A stretch of 64,000 nucleotides of DNA, taken from the NCBI GenBank assembly GCA_946486375.1, contig CAMLTW010000001.1:310001-374000 (forward strand), given 5' to 3'. Below the pieces are notes generated by a model that was not told the DNA's origin, ran no database searches, and saw nothing but the letters and a program-made list of their open reading frames with translations. The translations under genes and the position numbers were made by a program. Positions 25,815 to 33,368 of this stretch are shown in pieces (positions within the stretch are counted from its first letter, which is position 1; each line of letters begins with the position of its first letter). The stretch is from an uncultured Rikenellaceae bacterium. GTDB taxonomy: Bacteria; Bacteroidota; Bacteroidia; Bacteroidales; Rikenellaceae.

Positions 25815-26510
25815 ATGAGAAGATATGAATATACAATTAAAAGTGCCGATTATCTTAGCTGTTTACTATCCGAATATCAATGGCTGAAACTCCTTAAGAC
25901 TCAAAATAAGGCTTATGATCTTTTGTTGGATTATCTGATTGAGCTAGGAGAATATGAGTTTAGTGAAAAGAACTATTCTAAGAATAAACGTCAAATTAAT
26001 AATATTGCGACGGAATTGAATTGTAAATATTTTCATATCGCCAAATGGTTACCTGAAATTTACAATGATATTTTCACTTTAAATGAGGAAAAGCCCGAAT
26101 TATTTCATCAAGAGAATTTTTATAAATATACTCTCTCGTTCAGCACTAGATATGATTATTTCTATGGATTTCAGTTATGGCTACCTGTCGTTCTGAATAG
26201 ATATGATACTTTTATATTTAATTTTATCAAAGGTAAAGTAAATGAGACTTATTTTTGGGTTGAGGATATTTCATACACCCATGAATATGGAAAATCATGT
26301 TACCAAGTAGATTTAAAAGGAGGATATTTTAATAGTTATCGAGAATTGCTTCTCGAGAAGGTTAAATTTATGAATGCCATATCACTCCATGATCTTATAG
26401 AGTCCTCAGAGTACGACTTAGATGATAAACTAAGAGAGTATGAAAGAAGCGGGCATATCAGAGAGTCGGAAGAGTCCTTACAAAAACGACGAAAGAATAG
26501 AATCTGGTAA
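25815..26510 (+). CDS. AT-rich orphan protein, 231 aa (probable transfer)
   Basis: The frame is intact and 231 residues long, with no signal peptide or membrane helix. The protein is rich in Lys, Tyr, Asn, Glu and Phe (for example YDYFYGFQLWLPVV and KRRKNRIW at the end) and I do not recognise a family. Its codons end almost always in A or T and the gene is about one-third G+C by eye, while neighbours are well above half. That contrast, plus tRNA-Leu directly downstream, marks it as a recent import. Many such orphans beside tRNA genes are defence, toxin-antitoxin or immunity genes; nothing in the sequence shows that here. Confidence 0.7.
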   Translation: MRRYEYTIKSADYLSCLLSEYQWLKLLKTQNKAYDLLLDYLIELGEYEFSEKNYSKNKRQINNIATELNCKYFHIAKWLPEIYNDIFTLNEEKPELFHQENFYKYTLSFSTRYDYFYGFQLWLPVVLNRYDTFIFNFIKGKVNETYFWVEDISYTHEYGKSCYQVDLKGGYFNSYRELLLEKVKFMNAISLHDLIESSEYDLDDKLREYERSGHIRESEESLQKRRKNRIW

Positions 26511-26552
26511 TTTTTGTCACAAAGTACACCTTTCTTACACCCTGTAAAAAAG

Positions 26553-26584
26553 AACACCAGCTAATCAATTGATTAGCTGGTGTT
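26553..26584. terminator. 32-base perfect palindrome, bidirectional terminator
   Basis: AACACCAGCTAATCAA and its exact inverted copy, centred between 26568 and 26569, with an A run on the left and TTTCTC on the right. It can end both the AT-rich gene (+) and the tRNA-Leu transcript (-). Confidence 0.75.
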
Positions 26585-26589
26585 TCTCG

Positions 26590-26671
26590 TACCCGGAGCC
26601 GGGATCGAACCGGCACGGATTGCTCCACTGGTGTTTGAGACCAGCGCGTCTACCGATTCCGCCATCCGGGC
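26590..26671 (-). tRNA. tRNA-Leu (anticodon CAA)
   Basis: Read on the minus strand the 82 bases fold as a class II tRNA: acceptor GCCCGGA/TCCGGGT, D-loop GGCGGAATCGGTAGAC, anticodon stem CTGGT/ACCAG with loop CTCAAAC (anticodon CAA, codon TTG), a variable arm TGGAGCAATCC-type, and T-arm GCCGGTTCGATCCCGGC. The discriminator is A and CCA is not encoded. A perfect promoter precedes it and a palindromic terminator follows. Confidence 0.95.
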
Positions 26672-26696
26672 GTAGGTGCCTTTCGGTTTCGGAGTG

Positions 26697-26727
26697 CAAA
26701 TATAAGATTAATTTTTTGAATCCCAAA
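26697..26727 (-). promoter_or_regulatory. Promoter of tRNA-Leu
   Basis: On the minus strand TTTG (plus-strand 26724-26727), a 19-base spacer and TATATTTG (26697-26704): an exact consensus promoter, starting near 26692, about 20 bases before the mature tRNA. Confidence 0.75.
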
Positions 26728-26871
26728 CGCGCTTGAAAATTCCTGTCGGGTCGGAGAGAGGGAACCGGCAGCCGTTTCGACGAGATTTTCTGTGCAAGTT
26801 CCGAAAGACGCCTTGCTTCGCCTATACGGATATGGCTTTTGCGGAGGGGGGCGCAGGAACTGTAAAAAAAC

Positions 26872-28437
26872 TCAAAGATGCGGAAGGCAATAATCCAGGC
26901 ACTTCTCCGCGCACCGTTCGCCGTCGATGGCCGCCGACACAATGCCGCCTGCATAGCCGGCTCCTTCTCCTGCCGGGAACAGCCCTTCGATTTCCGGGTG
27001 CATGAACGAACCGGGATCGCGCGGAATCCGAACGGGAGAAGAGGTGCGGGATTCCACGCCCAGAATCAGCGCTTCGCCGGTGACGAATCCGCGCATTTTC
27101 CGCCCAAAGGCTCCGAATCCCTGCCGCAATGCCTCGCTCATGAATCCGGGAAGCCAACGGTGCAGATCGGAAGATACGGTACCGGGATGATAGGAGGTCG
27201 CGGGAAGATCGACGGAAGTTTTTCCGGCCACGAAATCGGCGAGCCGTTGACCCGGAACGATTTGATTGCCGCCTCCGTGTGAAAATGCCATGCGTTCCAG
27301 TTCCTGCTGGAACCGCAGCCCGGCCAGTACGCCGTGTTTTTTTGCAAGATGCGCATAATCCTCCGGCCGGATTTCGGTCACGATGCCCGAATTGGCGAAG
27401 CGGGAATTGCGTCCGGAAGGAGACATGCCGTTGACTACCGCTTCGCCGGGGGAGGTGAGGGCCGGGACGATGAATCCTCCGGGACACATGCAGAACGAAT
27501 AAACGCCCCGTCCAGCCGCTTGAGTGACCAGCGTGTAAGCCGCGGCAGGCAGGAATTCCCCCCGTTCCGGCAGGTGATACTGGATGGAGTCGATGAGCCG
27601 TTGCGGGTGTTCGACGCGGACGCCCATGGCGAAGGCTTTCGCTTCCAGCCGGATGCCGTCCCGGTGGAGCGTTTCGTAAATATCCCGTGCCGAATGTCCC
27701 GTGGCGAGGATGACGGCCAGCCCTTCGTAACGGTTGCCCGCCGTATCGTCGATTCCCGTTACCCGGTTGTTTTCGAAGATAAAATTCCGCACTCGGGTAT
27801 CGAACCGAATTTCCCCGCCGCTTTGCCGGACGGTGTTCCGGAGGGCGGCGATGATGCGGGGAAGCCGGTCGGTGCCGATGTGCGGATGGGCGTCGTAAAG
27901 GATGGATTCGTCGGCTCCGTGGAACCGGAGCACTTCCAGTATCTTGCGGAAGTCGCCCCGTTTTTTGGAACGGGTGAACAGTTTTCCGTCGGAATAGGCG
28001 CCTGCGCCTCCTTCGCCGAAAGCATAATTGGAATCGGGGTTCACTTCACCGTTCCGGTTGATGCGGGCGATGTCCCTTTTTCGGGCGGAAACGTCTTTGC
28101 CCCGTTCCAGCAAAACGGGTTTCAGCCCCAGTTCGATCAGCCGGAGGGCGGCGAACAGACCTGCAGGGCCTGCGCCTACGACAAGTACGGGAGGACGGTG
28201 CGAGACGTCGGGATAGTCGAACCGGATTTCCGGCGGATTCGTCTCGTCGTCGATGTAAATCCGCAATCCCAAATTTACCTTCACCGAGCGGCTCCGTGCA
28301 TCCACGGAACGCCGGACGATGCGCACCAGTGCGATCCGGTCTTCCCGAATGCCGAGTAGCCGGGCCGCCAGCGGCAGGTAGTATTTTTCTGCCGAAGCCT
28401 GCTTCGGGGTGAGGACGAGCGTAATTTCCGCAGGCAT
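26872..28437 (-). CDS. COG2509-type FAD-dependent oxidoreductase
   Basis: A 521-residue flavoprotein of the uncharacterised FAD-dependent dehydrogenase family (COG2509). An N-terminal ~75-residue alpha/beta domain (with VRRSVDARSR) precedes the FAD Rossmann motif VVGAGPAG (86-93) and LLERGKDVSARKRD. The NYAFGEGGAGAYSDGKLFTR stretch, ATGHSARDIYE and the final GLFPAGEGAGYAGGIVSAAIDG are family signatures; the last binds FAD. The reaction is unknown. It follows the GH20-like gene by 12 bases and is probably in its operon. Confidence 0.85.
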   Translation of the reverse strand: MPAEITLVLTPKQASAEKYYLPLAARLLGIREDRIALVRIVRRSVDARSRSVKVNLGLRIYIDDETNPPEIRFDYPDVSHRPPVLVVGAGPAGLFAALRLIELGLKPVLLERGKDVSARKRDIARINRNGEVNPDSNYAFGEGGAGAYSDGKLFTRSKKRGDFRKILEVLRFHGADESILYDAHPHIGTDRLPRIIAALRNTVRQSGGEIRFDTRVRNFIFENNRVTGIDDTAGNRYEGLAVILATGHSARDIYETLHRDGIRLEAKAFAMGVRVEHPQRLIDSIQYHLPERGEFLPAAAYTLVTQAAGRGVYSFCMCPGGFIVPALTSPGEAVVNGMSPSGRNSRFANSGIVTEIRPEDYAHLAKKHGVLAGLRFQQELERMAFSHGGGNQIVPGQRLADFVAGKTSVDLPATSYHPGTVSSDLHRWLPGFMSEALRQGFGAFGRKMRGFVTGEALILGVESRTSSPVRIPRDPGSFMHPEIEGLFPAGEGAGYAGGIVSAAIDGERCAEKCLDYCLPHL

Positions 28438-28449
28438 GGAAACGAACGG

Positions 28450-29460
28450 TTATTCGGTAAAACGAAGTTGAGTGACCTGCGGATAGTCTGCCATGAAAGC
28501 TTCCAGCTGTTTCCGGTATTTTCCTTCCGGAACCAACAGCGTGACCGAGTCGAAGTCCGTGTTTTTCAGGAATTCGTCCAGCATCGCCCGCACGAACCGG
28601 AATCCTTCCACCGAGAGCATCGGGTGTCCCGTCACTTCCCGGAACCGGGCGTTGGGTGAGGTCAGGTCGAATACCGGGATCAGCTCGATGTTTTGCCCGG
28701 CCAGTTTTTCCCGGATGGCCCGCAGCTGATCGTATCGGTAACAGGAACCGGCATGGATGGCTTCCCGGTCGTTTACCAGCTTGAGGATATCGCCCGGCAG
28801 GAACCAGCCTTCCGCGGGATCGGTCAGGAAAAGTTCCACCTGCGCCGTATAATGCGGAATGATCTGTTCGGGATGTTGCAGCAGGCGTTCCGCGGGAACG
28901 AATCCGGAGCGGTTGAGACGCAGCAGAACGTTTTTGTCCGCCGTTTCCCATCCGGTGATGATGCGGCAGGGAAGCACCTTTTTCGATGCGGGGACGATGC
29001 GGCGGTACCAGGGTTTCGGAGCGTTCGCTTCGTTGTAGAGTTCTTCGACAATGCGGCAGGCCGTTTTCATGCCGCGTTCTGAGGTGGATGCCATTTTTAT
29101 TTCCTGCGGCATCACGGCGATGTAATAGGCGTTGCGGCCTTCCGCCGGAACGCCGGGAATATGTTCTACCCGACGGATGTCGAGGCGGATGCTTTTATCT
29201 CCGATAGCGGGCAGGGGTAGTGTGTCGGGCGCAATCCGGAATTCATTCACGGGGATGCCGTTGCGCAGAAGGAATTCCTGCAGTTCCTTTACGGAGGCGG
29301 TTTCGCGGGAAACTGCCATCCGGACACCTCCTGTCAGCCGGACTTTGCCTTTGTAGCGTGTTACCTGCTGGGGCTGCGGAGCGGAAACCGATTGCGTCGA
29401 TCCCCGGAAAGGGAGCGCGATCAGCAGGCATATCGAAAAAAGAAGGGAGAAACGCTTCAT
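28450..29460 (-). CDS. GH20-related exported protein, probably non-catalytic
   Basis: A 336-residue exported protein (signal peptide ending near STQ). The N-terminal part resembles the non-catalytic GH20b domain that precedes hexosaminidase barrels (AYYIAVMPQEIKMASTSERGMKTACRIVEEL). Later, YRYDQLRAIREKLAGQNIELIPVFDL looks like a GH20 barrel strand-helix segment. However, no catalytic Asp-Glu pair (GGDE-type) is visible and much of the barrel is missing. It could be a shrunken, inactive hexosaminidase relative used as a binding protein. This is pattern-based, and a different family is possible. Confidence 0.5.
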   Translation of the reverse strand: MKRFSLLFSICLLIALPFRGSTQSVSAPQPQQVTRYKGKVRLTGGVRMAVSRETASVKELQEFLLRNGIPVNEFRIAPDTLPLPAIGDKSIRLDIRRVEHIPGVPAEGRNAYYIAVMPQEIKMASTSERGMKTACRIVEELYNEANAPKPWYRRIVPASKKVLPCRIITGWETADKNVLLRLNRSGFVPAERLLQHPEQIIPHYTAQVELFLTDPAEGWFLPGDILKLVNDREAIHAGSCYRYDQLRAIREKLAGQNIELIPVFDLTSPNARFREVTGHPMLSVEGFRFVRAMLDEFLKNTDFDSVTLLVPEGKYRKQLEAFMADYPQVTQLRFTE

Positions 29461-29511
29461 GCCGTTGTATCCAAATTAGATAGACTGTGCCGGACGATCC
29501 GGCGGCCCCCG

Positions 29512-29519
29512 CAAAAATA
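29512..29519 (-). promoter_or_regulatory. -7 element of GH20-like/FAD operon
   Basis: TATTTTTG on the minus strand is an exact TAnnTTTG, about 50 bases upstream of the ATG at 29460. The -33 region is weak. Confidence 0.4.
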
Positions 29520-29542
29520 GTGGAGAATTTTAAATAAATTGC

Positions 29543-29550
29543 TACATTTA
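29543..29550 (+). promoter_or_regulatory. -7 element of mannosyltransferase gene
   Basis: TACATTTA, one mismatch from TAnnTTTG, 25 bases before the ATG at 29575. It lies back-to-back with the divergent minus-strand element at 29512. Confidence 0.4.
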
Positions 29551-29574
29551 CCCGTTTTTTACCGGGAAGAGCCT

Positions 29575-30306
29575 ATGGAAAAAGTCGTCATCATCCCGAC
29601 ATACAACGAAAAGGAAAACATCGAAGCCATCGTCCGGAAAGTGTTTTCCCTGTCCGAAGCGTTCGACATCCTTGTGATCGACGACGGTTCCCCCGACGGT
29701 ACGGCCGATATCGTGAAACGTTTGCAGGGCGAGTTTTCCGGAAAGCTGCATCTGGTGCAACGAGCCGGAAAGCAGGGATTGGGTACGGCGTATATCGCCG
29801 GCTTCCGTTGGGCTTTGGAACGGGATTACGATTATGTTTTCGAAATGGATGCCGATTTTTCCCACAATCCGGAAGACCTGCTGCGGCTGTACGGAGCGGT
29901 CGTGGAACGGGGTGCAGGAGTGGTGATCGGTTCCCGGTACGTGTGCGGAGTGAATGTGGTGAACTGGCCCATGAAACGGGTGATCATGTCCTATTATGCT
30001 TCCCTGTACGTTCGGAAAATGACCGGAATGCCCGTTCGGGACGCGACGGCGGGTTTCGTCTGCTATTCGCGGGCCGCGCTGGAAGCGATCGATTTCGACC
30101 GGATCCGGATGAAGGGATACGGTTTTCAGATTGAAATGAAATACACGGCCTGGCGGTTGGGGTGGAAAATCGTGGAGGTGCCGATTATTTTCACCGACCG
30201 GACATTGGGAACTTCCAAAATGAGCAGCGGGATTTTCGGCGAAGCCTTCTGGGGCGTGATGAAACTCCGGTTCCGGAAGATAGCGGGCCGGGAGAGGAAA
30301 TCGTAG
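29575..30306 (+). CDS. Polyprenol monophosphomannose synthase (DPM1-like GT2)
   Basis: A 243-residue GT-A glycosyltransferase of family 2. VVIIPTYNEKENIEA opens the fold, followed by DDGSPDG (36-42) and the metal-binding MDADFSHNP (Asp92, Asp94), then GSRYVCG and the DATAGFVCYSR and GYGFQIEMKY stretches typical of dolichol-phosphate mannosyltransferases. It would transfer mannose (or glucose) from GDP/UDP-sugar to a polyprenyl phosphate on the cytoplasmic face. It lacks the C-terminal membrane domain of ArnC or GtrB types, so it is the soluble DPM1 class. The ATG at 29575 is preferred over an upstream codon. Confidence 0.9.
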   Translation: MEKVVIIPTYNEKENIEAIVRKVFSLSEAFDILVIDDGSPDGTADIVKRLQGEFSGKLHLVQRAGKQGLGTAYIAGFRWALERDYDYVFEMDADFSHNPEDLLRLYGAVVERGAGVVIGSRYVCGVNVVNWPMKRVIMSYYASLYVRKMTGMPVRDATAGFVCYSRAALEAIDFDRIRMKGYGFQIEMKYTAWRLGWKIVEVPIIFTDRTLGTSKMSSGIFGEAFWGVMKLRFRKIAGRERKS

Positions 30307-30354
30307 TCGCTTCCGGGCCGAAGGCGGGAAAAATCTTTCGGTTTCGGCCGGATG

Positions 30355-30386
30355 TTTCCGGATTCGGGACGAAATCGTTATCTTTG
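30355..30386 (+). promoter_or_regulatory. Promoter of sigma54 activator-lptE-secG operon
   Basis: TATCTTTG (30379-30386) is an exact -7 element with TTTC (30355-30358) 20 bases before. Start near 30391, ATG at 30412. Confidence 0.6.
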
Positions 30387-30411
30387 TACGGGCAGGAGCA
30401 ACAGTTTTCTC

Positions 30412-31647
30412 ATGGAAAATTTATTGGGTGTAAAACAACGATTCGGTATTATCGGAAACAGCGCCGGCATGAACCGGGCGCTGGAAGTGGCGTTGCGGGT
30501 GGCGGCTACCGACCTGAGCGTGCTCATCACCGGTGAAAGCGGGGTCGGGAAGGAATTTTTCCCCCAGATCATCCATGCCTTCAGTCCGCGGAAACACGGG
30601 AACTACATTGCGGTCAATTGCGGGGCCATTCCGGAAGGGACGATCGACTCGGAACTGTTTGGACACGAAAAGGGAGCTTTTACGGGGGCCTCCGAGAGTC
30701 GGAAAGGGTATTTCGAGGTGGCGAACAACGGGACTATTTTTTTGGATGAAGTGGCCGAACTGCCGCTGACCACGCAGGTGCGCCTGCTGCGGGTGCTGCA
30801 GACCGGCGAATTTATCCGCGTGGGGTCTTCCAAATCCCAGAAAACGAACGTGCGCGTGGTTGCGGCTACCAACGTCAATCTTCGGGAAGCCATCGCGGAG
30901 GGGCGGTTTCGGGAAGACCTCTATTACCGGCTCAATACGGTGCCCATCGCTGTGCCCGAACTGAGGGCCCGGAAAGAGGATATCTACCTGCTGTTCCGAA
31001 AATTCGCGAGCGATATCGCCCAGCAATACCGGATGCCCGTCATCTCTCTGGACGAGGAGGCGCGGCGGGTGTTGGAGAACTATAACTGGCCCGGAAACGT
31101 GCGTCAGCTCAAAAACGTGGCGGAACAGATTTCTGCGGTCGAGGAATCCCGGATCATCAGTGCGGAAATACTCAAGCGATATCTTCCGGATTATGCTCCG
31201 GCGAGTGTGCCTGCGGTCTACCGGGAACGGGAAACGCACGCGGAGGCGACGGACAGGGATTTGCTCTACAAAATCCTGTTCGACATGAAAAGCGATATCA
31301 ACGACCTGAAAAAGATGATGCTGGAGCTGTCCGCTTCCGGAGTGGGGGGCGGATACGAGCGAACGGCGGAACATTCGGCGCTGGTGCCGGCTCCGAGTAC
31401 GCTTCCGGCGTTTTACGGACCGAAACCGGAGTTTCCCGGAACGGAGCGGGCCGATTTTGCGGAGACGGCGGAAGTGGTGGAAGACGGCCCGGCAGAAGGA
31501 ATGACCAAGGAAAAAGTCTTGCGGGAAGCGATTATCCGGGCGCTGAAACGGCATGGCGGGAAACGGAAGGATGCGGCTCGCGAACTGTTTATTTCGGAAC
31601 GGACGCTGTACCGGAAAATCAAAGAACTGGGTATCGATGGATATTAG
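30412..31647 (+). CDS. Sigma54-interacting transcriptional activator without receiver domain
   Basis: A 411-residue NtrC-class activator. The AAA+ domain begins after only ~10 residues, so there is no receiver or sensor domain. Walker A GESGVGKE (41-48), the sigma54-contact loop GAFTGA (88-93), Walker B GTIFLDEV (107-114) and the WPGNVRQLKN motif are intact. A variable linker (~270-360) leads to a Fis-type HTH (KRKDAARELFISERTLYRKIKELG). It would activate sigma54 promoters by ATP hydrolysis. In Bacteroidetes this gene commonly heads the lptE-TPR-secG group; its targets are unknown. Confidence 0.88.
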   Translation: MENLLGVKQRFGIIGNSAGMNRALEVALRVAATDLSVLITGESGVGKEFFPQIIHAFSPRKHGNYIAVNCGAIPEGTIDSELFGHEKGAFTGASESRKGYFEVANNGTIFLDEVAELPLTTQVRLLRVLQTGEFIRVGSSKSQKTNVRVVAATNVNLREAIAEGRFREDLYYRLNTVPIAVPELRARKEDIYLLFRKFASDIAQQYRMPVISLDEEARRVLENYNWPGNVRQLKNVAEQISAVEESRIISAEILKRYLPDYAPASVPAVYRERETHAEATDRDLLYKILFDMKSDINDLKKMMLELSASGVGGGYERTAEHSALVPAPSTLPAFYGPKPEFPGTERADFAETAEVVEDGPAEGMTKEKVLREAIIRALKRHGGKRKDAARELFISERTLYRKIKELGIDGY

Positions 31648-32173
31648 AATAAGAAAAAAAGGGTGGCCCGTCCGGGCGGTCGCGGCGTTTTTGCTGGGAA
31701 ACGTATTGTTATTGGGGGGATGCAAGGTGAAGTATTCCCTGAGCGGGGCTTCCATACCTCCGGAGGCCAAAACGGTGAGCATTCCCTATTTTCCCAACAG
31801 CGCCACGATGGTGGCCCCCATCCTCAGCGCGACCCTGACGGATGCGTTGCAAAGCCGGTTTACCAACCAGACGCGGCTGGTGCTGGTGCGGGAGGACGGC
31901 GACCTGAGTTTCGAAGGGGAAATCGTGGGTTACACTTCGACCCCTACGGCGGTGACGGCAGAAGAAGTCGCCACGAAAAATCGTTTGACGATTACCGTGC
32001 GGGTGCGGTTTACCAACCGGATTCAGCCCGAGTTCAATTTCGACCGGACATTTTCGCAGTTCGAGGATTACGACAGCGACGTGATGCTGCAGAGCGTGGA
32101 GGGAACGCTGATCCCGCTGATCGTGGAAAAGCTCGTGGAGGATATTTTCAATGCGGCGGTTTCCAACTGGTAG
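31637..32173 (+). CDS. lptE: LPS assembly lipoprotein LptE
   Basis: A 178-residue lipoprotein: signal and lipobox LLLGGC, then the small LptE fold with SIPYFPNSATMVAPILSATLTDALQSRF, RLVLV..DGDLSFEGEIVGYT and a C-terminal helix. LptE plugs the outer-membrane LptD barrel for LPS insertion. Its ATG at 31637 overlaps the last codons of the sigma54 activator by 11 bases, indicating translational coupling. The open frame extends further upstream but only into the activator. The window thus has both LptC and LptE in separate loci. Confidence 0.85.
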   Translation: MDIRIRKKGWPVRAVAAFLLGNVLLLGGCKVKYSLSGASIPPEAKTVSIPYFPNSATMVAPILSATLTDALQSRFTNQTRLVLVREDGDLSFEGEIVGYTSTPTAVTAEEVATKNRLTITVRVRFTNRIQPEFNFDRTFSQFEDYDSDVMLQSVEGTLIPLIVEKLVEDIFNAAVSNW

Positions 32174-32186
32174 CGGTTATTGGGAA

Positions 32187-32735
32187 ATGACGAAGACGAA
32201 CGACATGGCTATGGAAGAATTCATACGGCTCCTGACGGAGCGGGAAGGGCGGGCCGTTTCGGAAGACGAACCGTTGCTGACGGAGCTGACGGAACGTTAT
32301 CCGTGGTTTACGCAGGCGAAACTGATGCTGATGGGCGTTTACCTGAGGAAAGGGGACGGGGAAGCCTTCACGCGGCTGGCGCGTAGGACGGGGGAGCGGC
32401 TCGTGTATTTTCCGGTGCCCGAATGCTGGCTCGATATGCCGGACTTTTCGGAGCCCGAGCGGGAAAACACACTGGAAATCATCGACCGGTTCCTGGCGCG
32501 GCACGATCTGCGGATCGTTCCCAGCGAATCCGCACCGGAAGGAGATTTGTCCGCGGGGACGGGAATCGATCCGGAGAACGAAATGGTGACCGAAGCGTTG
32601 GCCGAAGTTTACCTCAAACAGGGATTGTACGATAAAGCGCTCGGAGCATATCGCAAATTAAGTTTGAAATTTCCCGAAAAAAGTGTTTACTTTGCCGACA
32701 TTATTGAGGGAATAAACAAAAATATCAACGTCTAA
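32187..32735 (+). CDS. TPR-containing hypothetical protein
   Basis: A protein of about 182 residues between lptE and secG. The first 110 residues are a helical domain (LLTELTERYPWFTQAKLMLMGVYLRKGD) and the C-terminus carries a TPR-like pair (EMVTEALAEVYLKQGLYDKALGAYRKLSLKFPEKSVYF). No signal or membrane segment. The start is uncertain: ATGs exist at 32187, 32205 and 32211; 32187 is chosen for spacing from the lptE stop. It is a conserved neighbour of secG in Bacteroidetes with no proven role. Confidence 0.75.
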   Translation: MTKTNDMAMEEFIRLLTEREGRAVSEDEPLLTELTERYPWFTQAKLMLMGVYLRKGDGEAFTRLARRTGERLVYFPVPECWLDMPDFSEPERENTLEIIDRFLARHDLRIVPSESAPEGDLSAGTGIDPENEMVTEALAEVYLKQGLYDKALGAYRKLSLKFPEKSVYFADIIEGINKNINV

Positions 32736-32747
32736 TTCTTTGGTGGA

Positions 32748-33116
32748 ATGTATATTTTTTGCATTGTATTGATTCTGATTGCGAGCGTGTTGATTATTCT
32801 GGCGGTACTGGCGCAGAGTCCCAAGAGCGGTATGGCCGCCAATTTCGGTGCTTCGAATCAGGTGATGGGGGTGCGGCAGACGGCCGATTTCCTGGAAAGA
32901 TTTACCTGGGGACTGGCCATCGCCATCGTGGTGCTGAGTCTGGTCGCCACCATGACGATGCCTTCGGCCAAAATCAGTTCCAGCAAGAGCGAATTGGAAA
33001 GGAGCATCGAAAATTCGATCGAAGGCAATCAGAGCTTCGGTACATTGCCCCTTCCGGGTGCGGGTACGACCACGGGCGCTGCCGGGCAGGGGGCCGATTC
33101 CGCCGCCGGGAATTGA
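32748..33116 (+). CDS. secG: Preprotein translocase subunit SecG
   Basis: A 122-residue SecG with two transmembrane helices (residues ~2-22 and ~54-74) and the conserved loop LAQSPKSGMAANFGASNQVMGVRQTADFLERFTW between them. SecG assists SecYE in protein export across the inner membrane. The tail (from ~80) is Ser/Gly/Ala-rich low-complexity, longer than in E. coli and common in Bacteroidetes. Last gene of the operon, 12 bases after the TPR gene, followed by a strong terminator. Confidence 0.92.
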   Translation: MYIFCIVLILIASVLIILAVLAQSPKSGMAANFGASNQVMGVRQTADFLERFTWGLAIAIVVLSLVATMTMPSAKISSSKSELERSIENSIEGNQSFGTLPLPGAGTTTGAAGQGADSAAGN

Positions 33117-33178
33117 CGGAGAGGGTTTGTGCCTCGGCACGGAAAACGATTCCCGGAGGGGAAAGCGGATCATAACGG

Positions 33179-33210
33179 AACAGACTGTCAAACGGGACAG
33201 TCTGTTTTCG
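33179..33210 (+). terminator. Terminator of secG operon
   Basis: AACAGACTGTC (33179-33189) and GACAGTCTGTT (33196-33206) form an 11-bp stem, followed by TTCGTTTTCG. Confidence 0.8.
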
Positions 33211-33301
33211 TTTTCGGATAGTGTTTGTATTATAACAATTTGAACCTGCAAAAAGGCCGGCCCGAAAGTCCGTTTCATGCGGCGAATCAAAATAAAAATC
33301 C

Positions 33302-33309
33302 TATATTTG
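33302..33309 (+). promoter_or_regulatory. -7 element of nifJ
   Basis: TATATTTG is exact; no good -33 element at the usual distance. It gives a leader of about 55 bases before the ATG at 33369. Confidence 0.5.
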
Positions 33310-33368
33310 TGTTATCTTTTTAAGAAACAACCGTTGTTAAACTTTTAATAAAGAAATCTTTTCTAAAG

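Noticed and set aside
26553-26584. Palindrome as a possible attachment site next to tRNA-Leu
   Set aside because: It has the run-flanked hairpin form of a terminator, and no second copy or integrase is visible.
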